Positions 1 through 8,743 of a stretch of 46,905 nucleotides of DNA are shown piece by piece. Origin of the DNA: Hyphomicrobiaceae bacterium (GTDB lineage: Bacteria; Pseudomonadota; Alphaproteobacteria; Rhizobiales; Hyphomicrobiaceae). The DNA lies in assembly GCA_020638035.1 (NCBI GenBank), contig JACKJI010000014.1:1-46905 (forward strand), in the 5' to 3' direction. The position numbers were made by a program, and so were the translations under genes. The stretch's first letter is position 1; every line of letters starts with the position of its first letter. Below the pieces are notes generated by a model, which did not search any database, was not told the DNA's origin, and saw nothing but the letters and a program-made list of their open reading frames with translations.

Positions 1-2
1 TC

Positions 3-1991
3 GCGTTGAAGGTCATCGATATCCTCGGACTTCGGACCGATCCGGAGTTTTCGCGTCCGCCGCTCTGGCAGCGCACGTTGACGGCGCTCGGACTGCGCGC
101 TCCTGATCTTCCGGAGCCAGTGCCGCCCGCCGCCGAGCTTGGCAGCACTGTCAACATCGATCCAATCACCGGTTTTCTCGGCCCCGAGAAGCCTGGCCAG
201 ACGCATCCGGCGCGCGATGAAGTTGCCGTCGCCTTCTCCGAACGCCTCAGAGTCACCCGCATCCGCAAGACTCTGCTGCTCGACATCCGCTTCTCTGCTG
301 AAAGCGCCGCCAAGGCCGCCAGAATTGCCAACACCGTTGCCGAGGTCTATCTCGCCGAGCAGGTCAAGCAGAAGCGGGAGGTCACCGACCACGCCGCCAA
401 GCTTCTGGAGCAGAAGCTCGAGGCCCTGCGCGCGGAGTTGACCGAGAAGGAGCGCCGCGTCGCACGCTTCAAAGCTGAAAACGACATTTTCGACACCGAA
501 GGGCAGATCCTCGGTGAGAAGCAACTCGCGCGTCTGATGGAACAGACCGTCATTGCTCGCAACAATACTGCCGAGGCCCGCGCAAAGTACGAACTTGCCC
601 AGCGCATCGCCCGCGACGGCAGTGACTTCAGCAATATCGCCGATGTCCTTCAGAGCCAGACTATTCGCCTGCTCAAGGAACAGTATGCGAAGGCCACCGG
701 GCGCGAAGCAGAGCTCGCTACGCGTTATGGCTCACGCCATCCCGACATGCAAAAAGTGCGAGCCGAAGTCGCCGAAGCACGCGCCCAGATCGAGAACGAG
801 ATCGGGCGCCTTGTCGCCAATCTCCAGAACGAGGTGCAAATCGCTGAGCGTCGTGAGCGCGAACTCAATGAGAGCCTGGCGTCACTGAAGGGCGATGACA
901 CGCTATCCAAGACGGCAGGCGTCAGGCTCAAGGAGCTGCAGCGCGACACCGATACGACCAAGTCGCTCTATGAGGCTCTGCTGGCCCGCTACAAACAAAC
1001 AGTCGAGACACAGAGCCTGCATCTGCCCGACGCACGCATCGTCGAGCAGGCTGACGCTCCGCTGTTTCCCGCTTCGCCCAAGCGCAAGCAGCTCGTCGTG
1101 CTGGGCACGCTCGGTGGCGGCGCCTTGGGCCTGATGATCGCCATCCTGCTCGAGTTCATGACATTCGGCATTGGACGCCCGGAGGATGTGGAACGCGTCT
1201 TTGAGCTTGCGCATCTGGCTTCGCTGCCGGCTGCCGCTGCCGATGAGCCGCCGCGCGCGGCCCTGCATGAGATGCGCCTCATGGTCGCCGAGCCATCCGG
1301 AACCTTCGCCGAGGCCATCCGCGGCTTGCGCCGCGAAGTCGACGTGCGTCGCGCGCACCTCGGACCGCGCATCATCCAGGTTTCCGCCAGCATGCCCGGC
1401 GAAGGCAGCGGCATCGTCGCCTCCAACCTGGCGCTGAACTTTGCCCTCACCGGCGCCCGCGTTCTGTTGATCGACGGCGACCTTCGCCGCTTCCATCTGA
1501 CGCGAGAGCTAGCACCGACCCGCCGCCACGGCTTCGCAGATGCGCTTGCCGAAGGCTTTGCGCCCGAAAGCCTCATCCTGCGTGATGCCTCGACAGGCCT
1601 GCATTTCCTGCCCGGCGCCGGACCGGCTCCGACCACACTCGCCGCGGCCGAAATACTCTCCTCGCCATCGGCCGCTTCGGCGCTCGCCCGGCTCAAATCA
1701 CAGTTCGACGTGCTCGTCGTGGACTCGGCTCCGCTGCTTCCCGTAATCGACGGTCGTGTGCTGGCCGACTACGCCGACCAGATCGTCTTTGTGATGGCCT
1801 GGCGCCGCACGCCCAAACAGCTCGCGCGTCGCGCGCTATCGAGCCTCGGGTTCAACCAGAACAAGCTTGTCGGCGTCGTCGTCAATCAGGTCGACCAGGA
1901 CGTGCTCGCTGATCAGACCGGAGGGATGGTGAGCCTGCCCCGATCCATCCCATGGCCGTCAACGGCGCCACCATCGAGGAGCGCGGCATGA
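3..1991 (+). CDS. Wzz/BY-kinase-like exopolysaccharide chain-length protein, 5'-truncated by window edge
   Basis: The frame is open to the left edge, so the N-terminal membrane segment and the first part of the Wzz domain lie outside. What remains is the end of the Wzz region (starting near VIDILGLRTDPEF), a long coiled coil (roughly residues 115-340, rich in Glu/Arg/Lys), a second membrane segment (about residues 360-385) and a C-terminal P-loop domain like that of bacterial tyrosine kinases. Walker A' is intact (VLLIDGDLRR, about residue 486) and a Walker B-like VLVVDSAP is present. The Walker A loop reads PGEGSGI where the family has PGEGKST, so the phosphate-binding lysine is missing, and no tyrosine cluster is seen at the C terminus. 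It probably controls polymer length or export as a scaffold, not as an active kinase. It leads the polysaccharide cluster and is followed by the initiating sugar transferase. Confidence 0.88.
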   Translation, partial: ALKVIDILGLRTDPEFSRPPLWQRTLTALGLRAPDLPEPVPPAAELGSTVNIDPITGFLGPEKPGQTHPARDEVAVAFSERLRVTRIRKTLLLDIRFSAESAAKAARIANTVAEVYLAEQVKQKREVTDHAAKLLEQKLEALRAELTEKERRVARFKAENDIFDTEGQILGEKQLARLMEQTVIARNNTAEARAKYELAQRIARDGSDFSNIADVLQSQTIRLLKEQYAKATGREAELATRYGSRHPDMQKVRAEVAEARAQIENEIGRLVANLQNEVQIAERRERELNESLASLKGDDTLSKTAGVRLKELQRDTDTTKSLYEALLARYKQTVETQSLHLPDARIVEQADAPLFPASPKRKQLVVLGTLGGGALGLMIAILLEFMTFGIGRPEDVERVFELAHLASLPAAAADEPPRAALHEMRLMVAEPSGTFAEAIRGLRREVDVRRAHLGPRIIQVSASMPGEGSGIVASNLALNFALTGARVLLIDGDLRRFHLTRELAPTRRHGFADALAEGFAPESLILRDASTGLHFLPGAGPAPTTLAAAEILSSPSAASALARLKSQFDVLVVDSAPLLPVIDGRVLADYADQIVFVMAWRRTPKQLARRALSSLGFNQNKLVGVVVNQVDQDVLADQTGGMVSLPRSIPWPSTAPPSRSAA

Positions 1992-2115
1992 GGAGAAGAT
2001 CGATTGGGCGGTATCGTCGTCCAACGCAACATTGATATCCCGCGGCACCAACAACACAGAACAACGCATAGCACGCGCCGGATGCAAGCCACCGGCAACT
2101 GTCGAGGAGCCAACG

Positions 2116-3606
2116 ATGACCACTCCCGCAACGGCCGCGCAAATCGAGGGCGGAGCCGGCCTGCGCTCCGACGCAGCCGGTCCAGTGATCGGCTCCGACA
2201 AGCCTCGCTCATCGCCGACCGTGGCGATGGATCTCGTCGCATTTGCCGACATGATTTCGGTGGCGATGGGAGCGCTGCTTCCTGCCTATGTCTACTCTCT
2301 CATCGGCGGGCCGGCGACGAGCCTTGCAATGGTTGTCCAGGCCGGTCTGATCGCGGGGTTCATTACGCAAATGTGGATGCGCAACGCAGGCATGTATGAT
2401 CTGGAGAAGATAAGTGACCTGCCGAACCATCCGCTGCACCTGCTCTCGGGTATCGCCGTCGGCGTCGCCGCCGTAATCGGCTTTGCAATGCCGGTCATTG
2501 CGCTGCATGGGCACATCACTGTGTGGTTTGGGGCCTGGATCATCGCAAGCTTCACGCTGGTCCTGCTGGTCCGTGGCGTCGCCCGCAGCATCCTGACGCG
2601 GATGGCAGCCGCGGGCCGCTTCGACCGCTCGATTGCCGTCTATGGCGCCGGATCGATCTCGCGCCGTGTCCATGATCACTTCGCAAAGACGAGGTCCGGC
2701 ATCCGCTTTGTCGGTGTCTATGACGATCGGACCGGCGAGGATCGCGTCAATGCGGAAGGTCTCACGGTGTCCGGTGAGCTTGACGACCTCCTCCGGGATG
2801 CAACCGCCGGGAAGATCGACGACATCGTCATCGCGCTGCCTCAGTCCGCAGACAGCCGCATTGCTGCGATCGTCCGCAGGCTCGAGCAGGCTCCGAGCAA
2901 CATCCATGTCGTCACGCACATCGCCACCGATCTCGTCTCGACCCGGGACCGCCACCGCGTATCGCAGATCGGCAATGTGGGACTGATCGACGTGAAGGAC
3001 AAGCCACTGGCCGACTGGGCGCCGATCGTTAAGCGCGCTGAGGATCTTCTCGTCGCTGCTGTCGGTCTCGTCCTCGCCCTACCGATCCTGCTTGCTGCCG
3101 CCACCGCCATCAAGCTCGACGGCTCCGGTCCGGTCCTCTACCGGCAGCGCCGGCGCGGACTGAACGGGCAGGTGTTCGATGTGCTGAAGCTGCGCACTCT
3201 CACTGTCACCGACTCGGACGACCAGGTCCGCCAGGTCACCGCGGGCGACGACCGCGTGACACGCGTCGGCCGCATTCTCCGCCGTACCAGCATCGATGAA
3301 CTGCCGCAGCTTTGGAACGTGCTCAGAGGCGACATGTCGATCGTCGGCCCGCGCCCACACGCTCTCATCCACGACGAGAAATTCAGCTCGATGCTGGAGG
3401 ACTACGCCAACAGGCATCAAGTCAAGCCTGGCATCACCGGCCTTGCGCAGGTGAACGGCCTGCGCGGAGAGACGCGGACGCACGACAGCATCCGCGAACG
3501 GGTCGACCACGACATGGCCTATATCCGCGCGTGGTCGCTGTCGCTGGACCTCAAGATCATCGCACGAACTCTGTTTGTCGTTTTCACGGGCAAGAACGCG
3601 CACTGA
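2116..3606 (+). CDS. undecaprenyl-phosphate sugar phosphotransferase (polyprenyl glycosylphosphotransferase, WcaJ/ExoY type)
   Basis: Transfers the first sugar phosphate to undecaprenyl phosphate and so starts repeat-unit assembly at the inner membrane. The 496-residue product has several N-terminal membrane helices (about residues 35-165), a CoA-binding-like Rossmann segment (SIAVYGAGSISRRV), a further membrane helix just before the catalytic domain, and the C-terminal bacterial sugar transferase domain with the typical KLRT, the RVGRILRRTSIDELPQLWNVLRGDMSIVGPRP region (contiguous hallmark pieces DELPQ and SIVGPRP) and KPGITGLAQVNG. The ATG at 2116 is preferred because GAGGAG lies 7 bases upstream; an in-frame TTG at 2032 would add 28 unconvincing residues. 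It sits between the chain-length protein and the polymerase-like gene. Confidence 0.93.
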   Translation: MTTPATAAQIEGGAGLRSDAAGPVIGSDKPRSSPTVAMDLVAFADMISVAMGALLPAYVYSLIGGPATSLAMVVQAGLIAGFITQMWMRNAGMYDLEKISDLPNHPLHLLSGIAVGVAAVIGFAMPVIALHGHITVWFGAWIIASFTLVLLVRGVARSILTRMAAAGRFDRSIAVYGAGSISRRVHDHFAKTRSGIRFVGVYDDRTGEDRVNAEGLTVSGELDDLLRDATAGKIDDIVIALPQSADSRIAAIVRRLEQAPSNIHVVTHIATDLVSTRDRHRVSQIGNVGLIDVKDKPLADWAPIVKRAEDLLVAAVGLVLALPILLAAATAIKLDGSGPVLYRQRRRGLNGQVFDVLKLRTLTVTDSDDQVRQVTAGDDRVTRVGRILRRTSIDELPQLWNVLRGDMSIVGPRPHALIHDEKFSSMLEDYANRHQVKPGITGLAQVNGLRGETRTHDSIRERVDHDMAYIRAWSLSLDLKIIARTLFVVFTGKNAH

Positions 3607-3731
3607 TAGGAACACGATACCGGGCCGCCGCTCGAAGGTCCGGGGAGGCGCGGGTCAGACCGGGGTGGCACGAACCACCCCGGTCACCCGACACCCGCTC
3701 AACGATACAACGAAACCGGGTTGCAGCAGCC

Positions 3732-5114
3732 ATGATGCGAGCAGCGTCCAAAGTTCCGATCCCCGTCGCGCTCGTCCTTGTGAGCTTCCTGTGCCCGACG
3801 GAGTTTTCGTTGTATATGGCAGGACTGCGACTGCCACCTCACCGACTGGCTCTTCTGCTTCTGCTACCCGTAGCGCTCTTCAAGATCGTCACGTCACGCG
3901 ACCAGCGCCTGCGCGCCTTCGACGTCCTGCTCATTCTCTATGGCATCTGGACTCTCGGCGTCTATGCACAGCATGCCGGCAAGGATGGCTTCGTCTACGG
4001 TGGCTCGCTGGCTCTCGAAGCGCTTGGCGGCTACTTCATCGCGCGCGCGTTCGTGCGCACCACCGAGCAGTTGCGCGCAACAATGCGCGCCTTCATGGCA
4101 TCTGTCGCCGTTGCAGCGCTCATCGCATTGCCCGAGACCCTGTTGGGACAGACCTTCACCCACGACATTCTGCACAGGCTCACCGGCTACTACCACCCGA
4201 CCGGCGTGGAGACACGCCTCGGACTGACACGCGCCTATGGCACCTTCGATCATCCGATCCACTACGGTACATTCTGCGCAGCGCTGTTCGCACTCTTCTG
4301 GTTCACCGAGTTGCGACAGGTCAAACGCAGGATCAACGGAGCCCTGATGGCCTTTGCGACTTTCCTCGGACTGTCGTCGGCACCAATGCTCTGTCTAGGC
4401 CTGCAAGGCGGCATGCTCGTTTGGGATCGCTTCACTCGGCCGATCAAGGGGCGCATGACGCTGACGCTCGCCGGCCTCGTCGGCGTCTATATTGCGATGT
4501 CAGTGCTCTCCTCGCGTTCGCCGATCGCCTTCATCGCGACGGGTATGACGCTTGATCCCTGGACCGGCTTTTACCGTCTCCAGATCTGGGAGAACGGCAT
4601 GCTCAACGTTTGGGCCAATCCGTGGACGGGAATCGGGCTCGGTGATTGGGAACGCCCGTGGTGGATGATCTCAGACACTGTGGACGCCTACTGGCTCGTC
4701 ACGGCCATGCGTCAGGGCATACCCTCGTTCCTGCTCTTGGCACTTGCGATCGTCGTGCTCGGACGCGACGTCATCAAGCGCCGCATGCGGCATGCCGATG
4801 CACAGACCCGCGTCATCGCCATGGGCTGGATGATGTCTCTGATTGCTCTGTCGCTGGTCGGCTGCACCGTGCATTACTGGAACGTGCTGCACACGTTTTT
4901 CTTCTTCTTCATAGGTCTTGGTGCCTGGATCGCCGATCCGACACGCGCTGCCCTGACCAGCCCTGCCGGACAGACCGTGCAGCCGAGCCCGTCCGCGGTC
5001 CGCAGCAACAATCGCCGCCCGCGTGTCGAGCCGCGCTATGGACGGCCCTACGGCCATCCAGCGCTGGCGCGGTCAGTCGCCATGCATGCGCGTCCCCTGG
5101 GCGCCACTCATTAG
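3732..5114 (+). CDS. O-antigen ligase/Wzy-like polysaccharide polymerase
   Basis: The 460-residue product is a polytopic membrane protein with around ten or more hydrophobic helices and a long periplasmic loop in the second half containing a GIGLGDWERP element, as in the O-antigen ligase (WaaL)/Wzy polymerase superfamily. In a Wzx/Wzy-type cluster it would join repeat units in the periplasm. The start chosen, MMRAASKVPIP, lets the first hydrophobic helix begin within 10 residues; upstream in-frame sequence overlaps the sugar transferase gene in another frame and looks non-coding. The C-terminal 55 residues are Pro/Arg/Ser-rich and probably cytoplasmic. Polymerase and ligase cannot be separated by sequence inspection; the cluster context favours polymerase because no other Wzy candidate is present. 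Confidence 0.85.
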   Translation: MMRAASKVPIPVALVLVSFLCPTEFSLYMAGLRLPPHRLALLLLLPVALFKIVTSRDQRLRAFDVLLILYGIWTLGVYAQHAGKDGFVYGGSLALEALGGYFIARAFVRTTEQLRATMRAFMASVAVAALIALPETLLGQTFTHDILHRLTGYYHPTGVETRLGLTRAYGTFDHPIHYGTFCAALFALFWFTELRQVKRRINGALMAFATFLGLSSAPMLCLGLQGGMLVWDRFTRPIKGRMTLTLAGLVGVYIAMSVLSSRSPIAFIATGMTLDPWTGFYRLQIWENGMLNVWANPWTGIGLGDWERPWWMISDTVDAYWLVTAMRQGIPSFLLLALAIVVLGRDVIKRRMRHADAQTRVIAMGWMMSLIALSLVGCTVHYWNVLHTFFFFFIGLGAWIADPTRAALTSPAGQTVQPSPSAVRSNNRRPRVEPRYGRPYGHPALARSVAMHARPLGATH

Positions 5115-5356
5115 GGCGCAATCGCACACCAGTATTTTATGAAGGCCCTGCTGCGCTCTGACAGCCTGCGTCCAGCATGGTGCTCATACGCAACCGCGAT
5201 ACGCTCCAACGAGGCATGCATAGCTGCGCCACTTCTCGCCCCGACGCGTCGCGAGGGCTGTCGGCTGGTGCGGACGAGCGACGTCAGCGCAAGGGGCCGT
5301 TTCCGCAGTCGCCCGCGCATCGGATCGTGATCGATGACGAGGCGCCTCGCCAGGGA

Positions 5357-6613
5357 TCATGCGGCGCGTCTTGTTTCGCCGGCGACGGGCACTTGACGCG
5401 GCTCCGACAAAGACACGAGTGCCTCCGCCAACAGGCGCGCCTTCTCATCCCATGTTTCGCACGCGACACGCATACGTGCGGGTGCGGGATCATGAGGCTG
5501 TGCCAGCACCCGCCGGACTGCAGCCGCAAACGCGTCGGGACCTTTTGCCACCGTCACCAGATCGCGCCAACCTTCGAGCGCATCGAAATCGGTCGTGACC
5601 ACCGGCCGGCCGACGGCAAGATACTCCTTGAGCTTGATCGGATTGCAGGCCTTGATCCACGCACTGTCGTTCCACGGCATGATGAGGCACTGTGCCGCCG
5701 CCATGTAGGCAGCCACCTCTTCATAGGGCTTGCGGCCGAAGAAATGCACGTTGGGAAGCGGGCACCAGCCTTGGTCCAGAGACGATCCGCCCACCATAAA
5801 GAACTGTACGTCCGCGAGCCGAGCGGCCACGTCGATGAAGAGTTGCGGATCAAACGTATGTGCATCGATACCGCCGATGAACCCGACGCGCGGGCGTGGG
5901 GTGCCCGCGAGTTCGGACGGCTCTCCCATGTGGCCGTTGCCGGCGCGCGCAAACCGCTCAACATCGACGCCATGCGTGATGAGGATCTGTCGCGCCACCG
6001 ATCCGGCCTCTTCGCGCATCAGCGGCTCGGCCGCATAGACGACGAGGTCGGCGCGCTGCTTGAGATGCGCTATCTGTCGCGAAACAACGGTCGGGTCAGC
6101 TTCAGGGAACGCTTCGAAGCGGTCTGTGCGTTGCATAACCACATGTGCTGCACCAAGGTTGTCGGTCAGTGCTGCTCCCGCCGGACAATGTACCCACAGC
6201 AGCGGTCGCCTGATGCCGGCGCGGGACGCTGCGAGTCGGATCTGCGGAGCAAGGGCCCAGTTGGACAGCCGTTGGCCGGTCTCACCAGGAACGGACAACG
6301 GGGACATCACCCAGAAGCCATTCTCGACGTGCACAAGACCGCGGGCCAGGCTCTTCAGCTTGCGCCCGATGCGCGACACGAACAGCTTGTTGTCCTTGAG
6401 GCTCGGCAGGCGCACGCCGAGCGAATTGACGAACAGCACCGGCCAACGCTGTGCCAGACGGCGCATGATCTGGAAGTCGAAGTGGCCACGATTGTGATAC
6501 CACCAGTCCTCGCCACCAATGCAGATGATGCCGTCAAACGACTGCCCGTGCGCACTTTGCATCCGAGCCCGATCCGCCGGTCTCATCGTTTCGCAATCGA
6601 TCATCGCCACCAC
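5357..6613 (-). CDS. GT-B glycosyltransferase (TuaH-like/GT4 family)
   Basis: A retaining-type GT-B glycosyltransferase that should add a sugar to the lipid-linked repeat unit on the cytoplasmic face. The N-terminal half begins with GIICIGGEDWWYHNRGHFDF, reminiscent of TuaH-type enzymes, and the C-terminal donor-binding half carries PRVGFIGGIDAHTF and KLKEYLAVGRPVVTTD, the usual nucleotide-sugar binding region. The length of about 415 residues is normal for the family. The start is either GTG at 6613 or ATG at 6604; the latter has a GGTGG stretch upstream, the former an AAAGG further away. It is transcribed toward the polymerase gene, convergent with it, and divergent from the GT2 gene. The sugar specificity cannot be read from the sequence. 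Confidence 0.88.
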   Translation of the reverse strand: MVAMIDCETMRPADRARMQSAHGQSFDGIICIGGEDWWYHNRGHFDFQIMRRLAQRWPVLFVNSLGVRLPSLKDNKLFVSRIGRKLKSLARGLVHVENGFWVMSPLSVPGETGQRLSNWALAPQIRLAASRAGIRRPLLWVHCPAGAALTDNLGAAHVVMQRTDRFEAFPEADPTVVSRQIAHLKQRADLVVYAAEPLMREEAGSVARQILITHGVDVERFARAGNGHMGEPSELAGTPRPRVGFIGGIDAHTFDPQLFIDVAARLADVQFFMVGGSSLDQGWCPLPNVHFFGRKPYEEVAAYMAAAQCLIMPWNDSAWIKACNPIKLKEYLAVGRPVVTTDFDALEGWRDLVTVAKGPDAFAAAVRRVLAQPHDPAPARMRVACETWDEKARLLAEALVSLSEPRQVPVAGETRRAA

Positions 6614-6774
6614 CCCCGTTGGTCGCCTTTCCCCAGACTGCCATTGTCTTCATGAAGCCTTAATCTTCTCTTGCCGCGGGATGTTTTGCCGCCTGGAACT
6701 GCCGCACCCATATCCCGCGTTGCTCGGGCAGCCTTAACGCGGGATTAGCCACAACTTGCTAGGGTCGCTGCACC

Positions 6775-7827
6775 ATGCCGCCGCAAGTCCCGGTGGCCTC
6801 CGGTCAATCATGCAGTCGGGCAGCAGAGATGAGCGCGCCTCACCCCGAAGTCTCGATACTGATCGTGTCGTACAACACGCGCGAGCTGACCCTCGCTGCG
6901 ATCGACTCGGTCGTGCGGGAAACGCGCGCTCGCCACGAGATCATCGTCGTCGACAATGCTTCGACGGACGGATCTGCCGAAGCAATTGCAGCCCATCCCG
7001 CAGCCCCGCGCCTCATTGCCCTCAAGCAGAACATCGGCTTCGGCCGGGCCAACAATGTTGCTGCCCAGCATGCCCGCGCTGAAAAGCTGCTTCTGCTCAA
7101 CCCCGACACCGTGGTGCTCAGTCACGCCATTGACAACCTGCTTGCGTTCTCTCGCATGCATTCGGAGGCTCGCATCTGGGGAGGCCGCACGCTGTTTGCC
7201 GACGGCCGCCTCAATCCCTCCTCCTGTTGGCACCGCATCACGATGTGGAATGCATTCTGCCGGGTGAGCGGCCTCGCCGCGGCACTGCCGAATTCGGCGA
7301 TCTTCAATACCGAGGCGTTTGGCGGTTGGCCGCGCGACACGGAGCGCCAGGTCGACATCGTCTCCGGGTGCTTCCTCTTGCTGCCGAGATCGCAGTGGCA
7401 TGAACTCGGCGGATTCGATCCGGTGTTCTACATGTATGGCGAGGAGGCGGACTTGTGCCTGCGCGCCTGTCGGCTCGGTGCCCGTCCCATGGTAACGCCC
7501 GCCGCAACGATCATTCATATCGGCGGGGCCTCCGAGACGACCCGCGCCGCCAAGATGATCAAGCTTCTCGCTGCCAAGATCACTCTTGCGGATCGGCACC
7601 TGCCAGCCTGGCAGAGACCCATGACGCGCCTGTTGCTGCGTGCCTGGCCTCTCACCCGCTTCATCGCTTTCGCGTCGGCAAGCGCCTTGAGCCGCTCGCA
7701 ACGCTTCGCAGCCCCGGCTGCACAATGGCGTGAGATCTGGGAACGTCGCCGAGAATGGCAGGACGGTTATCCCGATGCCACTGCCACACCGACGATCCAC
7801 TCGCATCTCAACGCCGCATCGACCTGA
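6775..7827 (+). CDS. GT2 family glycosyltransferase (rhamnosyltransferase-like)
   Basis: An inverting GT-A enzyme of family 2. The nucleotide-sugar binding strand VSILIVSYNTRELT is followed by EIIVVDNASTDGS and the metal-binding region NPDTVV (a DxD variant), then the acceptor region with YMYGEEADLCLRACRLG, typical of WcaE/rhamnosyltransferase relatives. About 350 residues. Two starts are possible: ATG 6775, or ATG 6829 just before the conserved first strand; neither has a strong ribosome site. The C-terminal 90 residues are Arg- and Trp-rich and may associate with the membrane. Followed after 48 bases by another transferase, probably in one transcription unit that continues through the flippase. 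Confidence 0.9.
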   Translation: MPPQVPVASGQSCSRAAEMSAPHPEVSILIVSYNTRELTLAAIDSVVRETRARHEIIVVDNASTDGSAEAIAAHPAAPRLIALKQNIGFGRANNVAAQHARAEKLLLLNPDTVVLSHAIDNLLAFSRMHSEARIWGGRTLFADGRLNPSSCWHRITMWNAFCRVSGLAAALPNSAIFNTEAFGGWPRDTERQVDIVSGCFLLLPRSQWHELGGFDPVFYMYGEEADLCLRACRLGARPMVTPAATIIHIGGASETTRAAKMIKLLAAKITLADRHLPAWQRPMTRLLLRAWPLTRFIAFASASALSRSQRFAAPAAQWREIWERRREWQDGYPDATATPTIHSHLNAAST

Positions 7828-7875
7828 GCACACACTCGACAGCCGCGCGCCTCGCAAGTCCCGTCAGGAACGTCC

Positions 7876-8739
7876 ATGAGCCACCGTCGCCTCACACCTT
7901 CCGCCATTCGGCGCCGCATCGTGCGCCAAGAATGCGACAACGCCGCGCTCACCGAGATACGCTACACCATCGCCTCGATCATCAATAATCATACCCACCT
8001 CGAAGTGATGCATCGCTCGCTCCGCGGCGGCGGGTTTGATGCAGCCGATTGCGAGTATCTCCATATCGACAATACCGCTGGTGAGCCGATCTGCGCCTTC
8101 AGCGGTCTCAACGCACTGCTCAACGAGGCACGCGGTCGCTATGTCATCCTGTGCCACCAGGACGTGCGGCTCATGACCAATGATCGTACTGACCTCGACG
8201 CTCGTCTCGCAGAACTCGAAGCCCGCGATCCGGCCTGGGCCCTTGCCGGCAACGCGGGTGGCGTCTCGGCCGGTCAGCTCGCCGTCCGCATCACAGATCC
8301 GCACGGAGCCAACCAGAGCGTCGGCACCTTCCCCGCTCGGGTCATGAGCCTTGACGAGAATTTCATCATCGTGAAGCGCGAGGCACGCATCGGCTTCTCC
8401 AATGATCTGTCGGGCTTCCACTTCTATGGTGCCGACATCTGCCTCAACGCTGCGACCGCGGGCTGGAACTCCTACGTCATCGATTTCCACATCGCCCATC
8501 TCTCTGCGGGCAAGAAGGACGCGAGCTTTGCGATCAGCGAGAGCATGTTCCGCAACAAATGGTCAAATGCGTTCGCGCCGCGCTGGATGCAGACGACCTG
8601 CAGCCTGATCCATCTTGCCGGCAATCCCGTGCAACAGCTCGCCGGCCGCCTTGTCGAGGCCCCGTTCCGCAAGCTTTCACGCCGGCTGCCCGGCGCCGCG
8701 GGCTGGACTAAGCCAGAGCACAAGAACGACGTGGCTTGA
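7876..8739 (+). CDS. GT-A glycosyltransferase-like protein (StrF/Glyco_tranf_2_5 type)
   Basis: A 287-residue GT-A fold protein. After an N-terminal extension it shows YTIASIINN, a HIDNTAG segment and YVILCHQDVRLM, the HQD-type signature of the StrF-like glycosyltransferase family (Pfam Glyco_tranf_2_5), followed by the acceptor part with FHFYGADICLNAATAGW and a C-terminal HLSAGKKD. An AGGAA ribosome site sits 7 bases before ATG 7876. It lies 48 bases after the GT2 gene and ends 4 bases before the flippase start, so the three are very likely cotranscribed. It is presumed to add a sugar or modify the repeat unit; donor and acceptor are unknown. Confidence 0.82.
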   Translation: MSHRRLTPSAIRRRIVRQECDNAALTEIRYTIASIINNHTHLEVMHRSLRGGGFDAADCEYLHIDNTAGEPICAFSGLNALLNEARGRYVILCHQDVRLMTNDRTDLDARLAELEARDPAWALAGNAGGVSAGQLAVRITDPHGANQSVGTFPARVMSLDENFIIVKREARIGFSNDLSGFHFYGADICLNAATAGWNSYVIDFHIAHLSAGKKDASFAISESMFRNKWSNAFAPRWMQTTCSLIHLAGNPVQQLAGRLVEAPFRKLSRRLPGAAGWTKPEHKNDVA

Positions 8740-8743
8740 ACAG

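Noticed and set aside
1920..1991. Possible frameshift at the end of the Wzz/BY-kinase gene
   Set aside because: The last 20 residues look irregular, but no alternative frame gives a recognisable family ending, so I could not support an error.
5177..6655. A long plus-strand open frame of about 490 codons
   Set aside because: It is the antisense shadow of the GT-B glycosyltransferase at 5357-6613, with Arg/His/Cys-rich composition and no domain.
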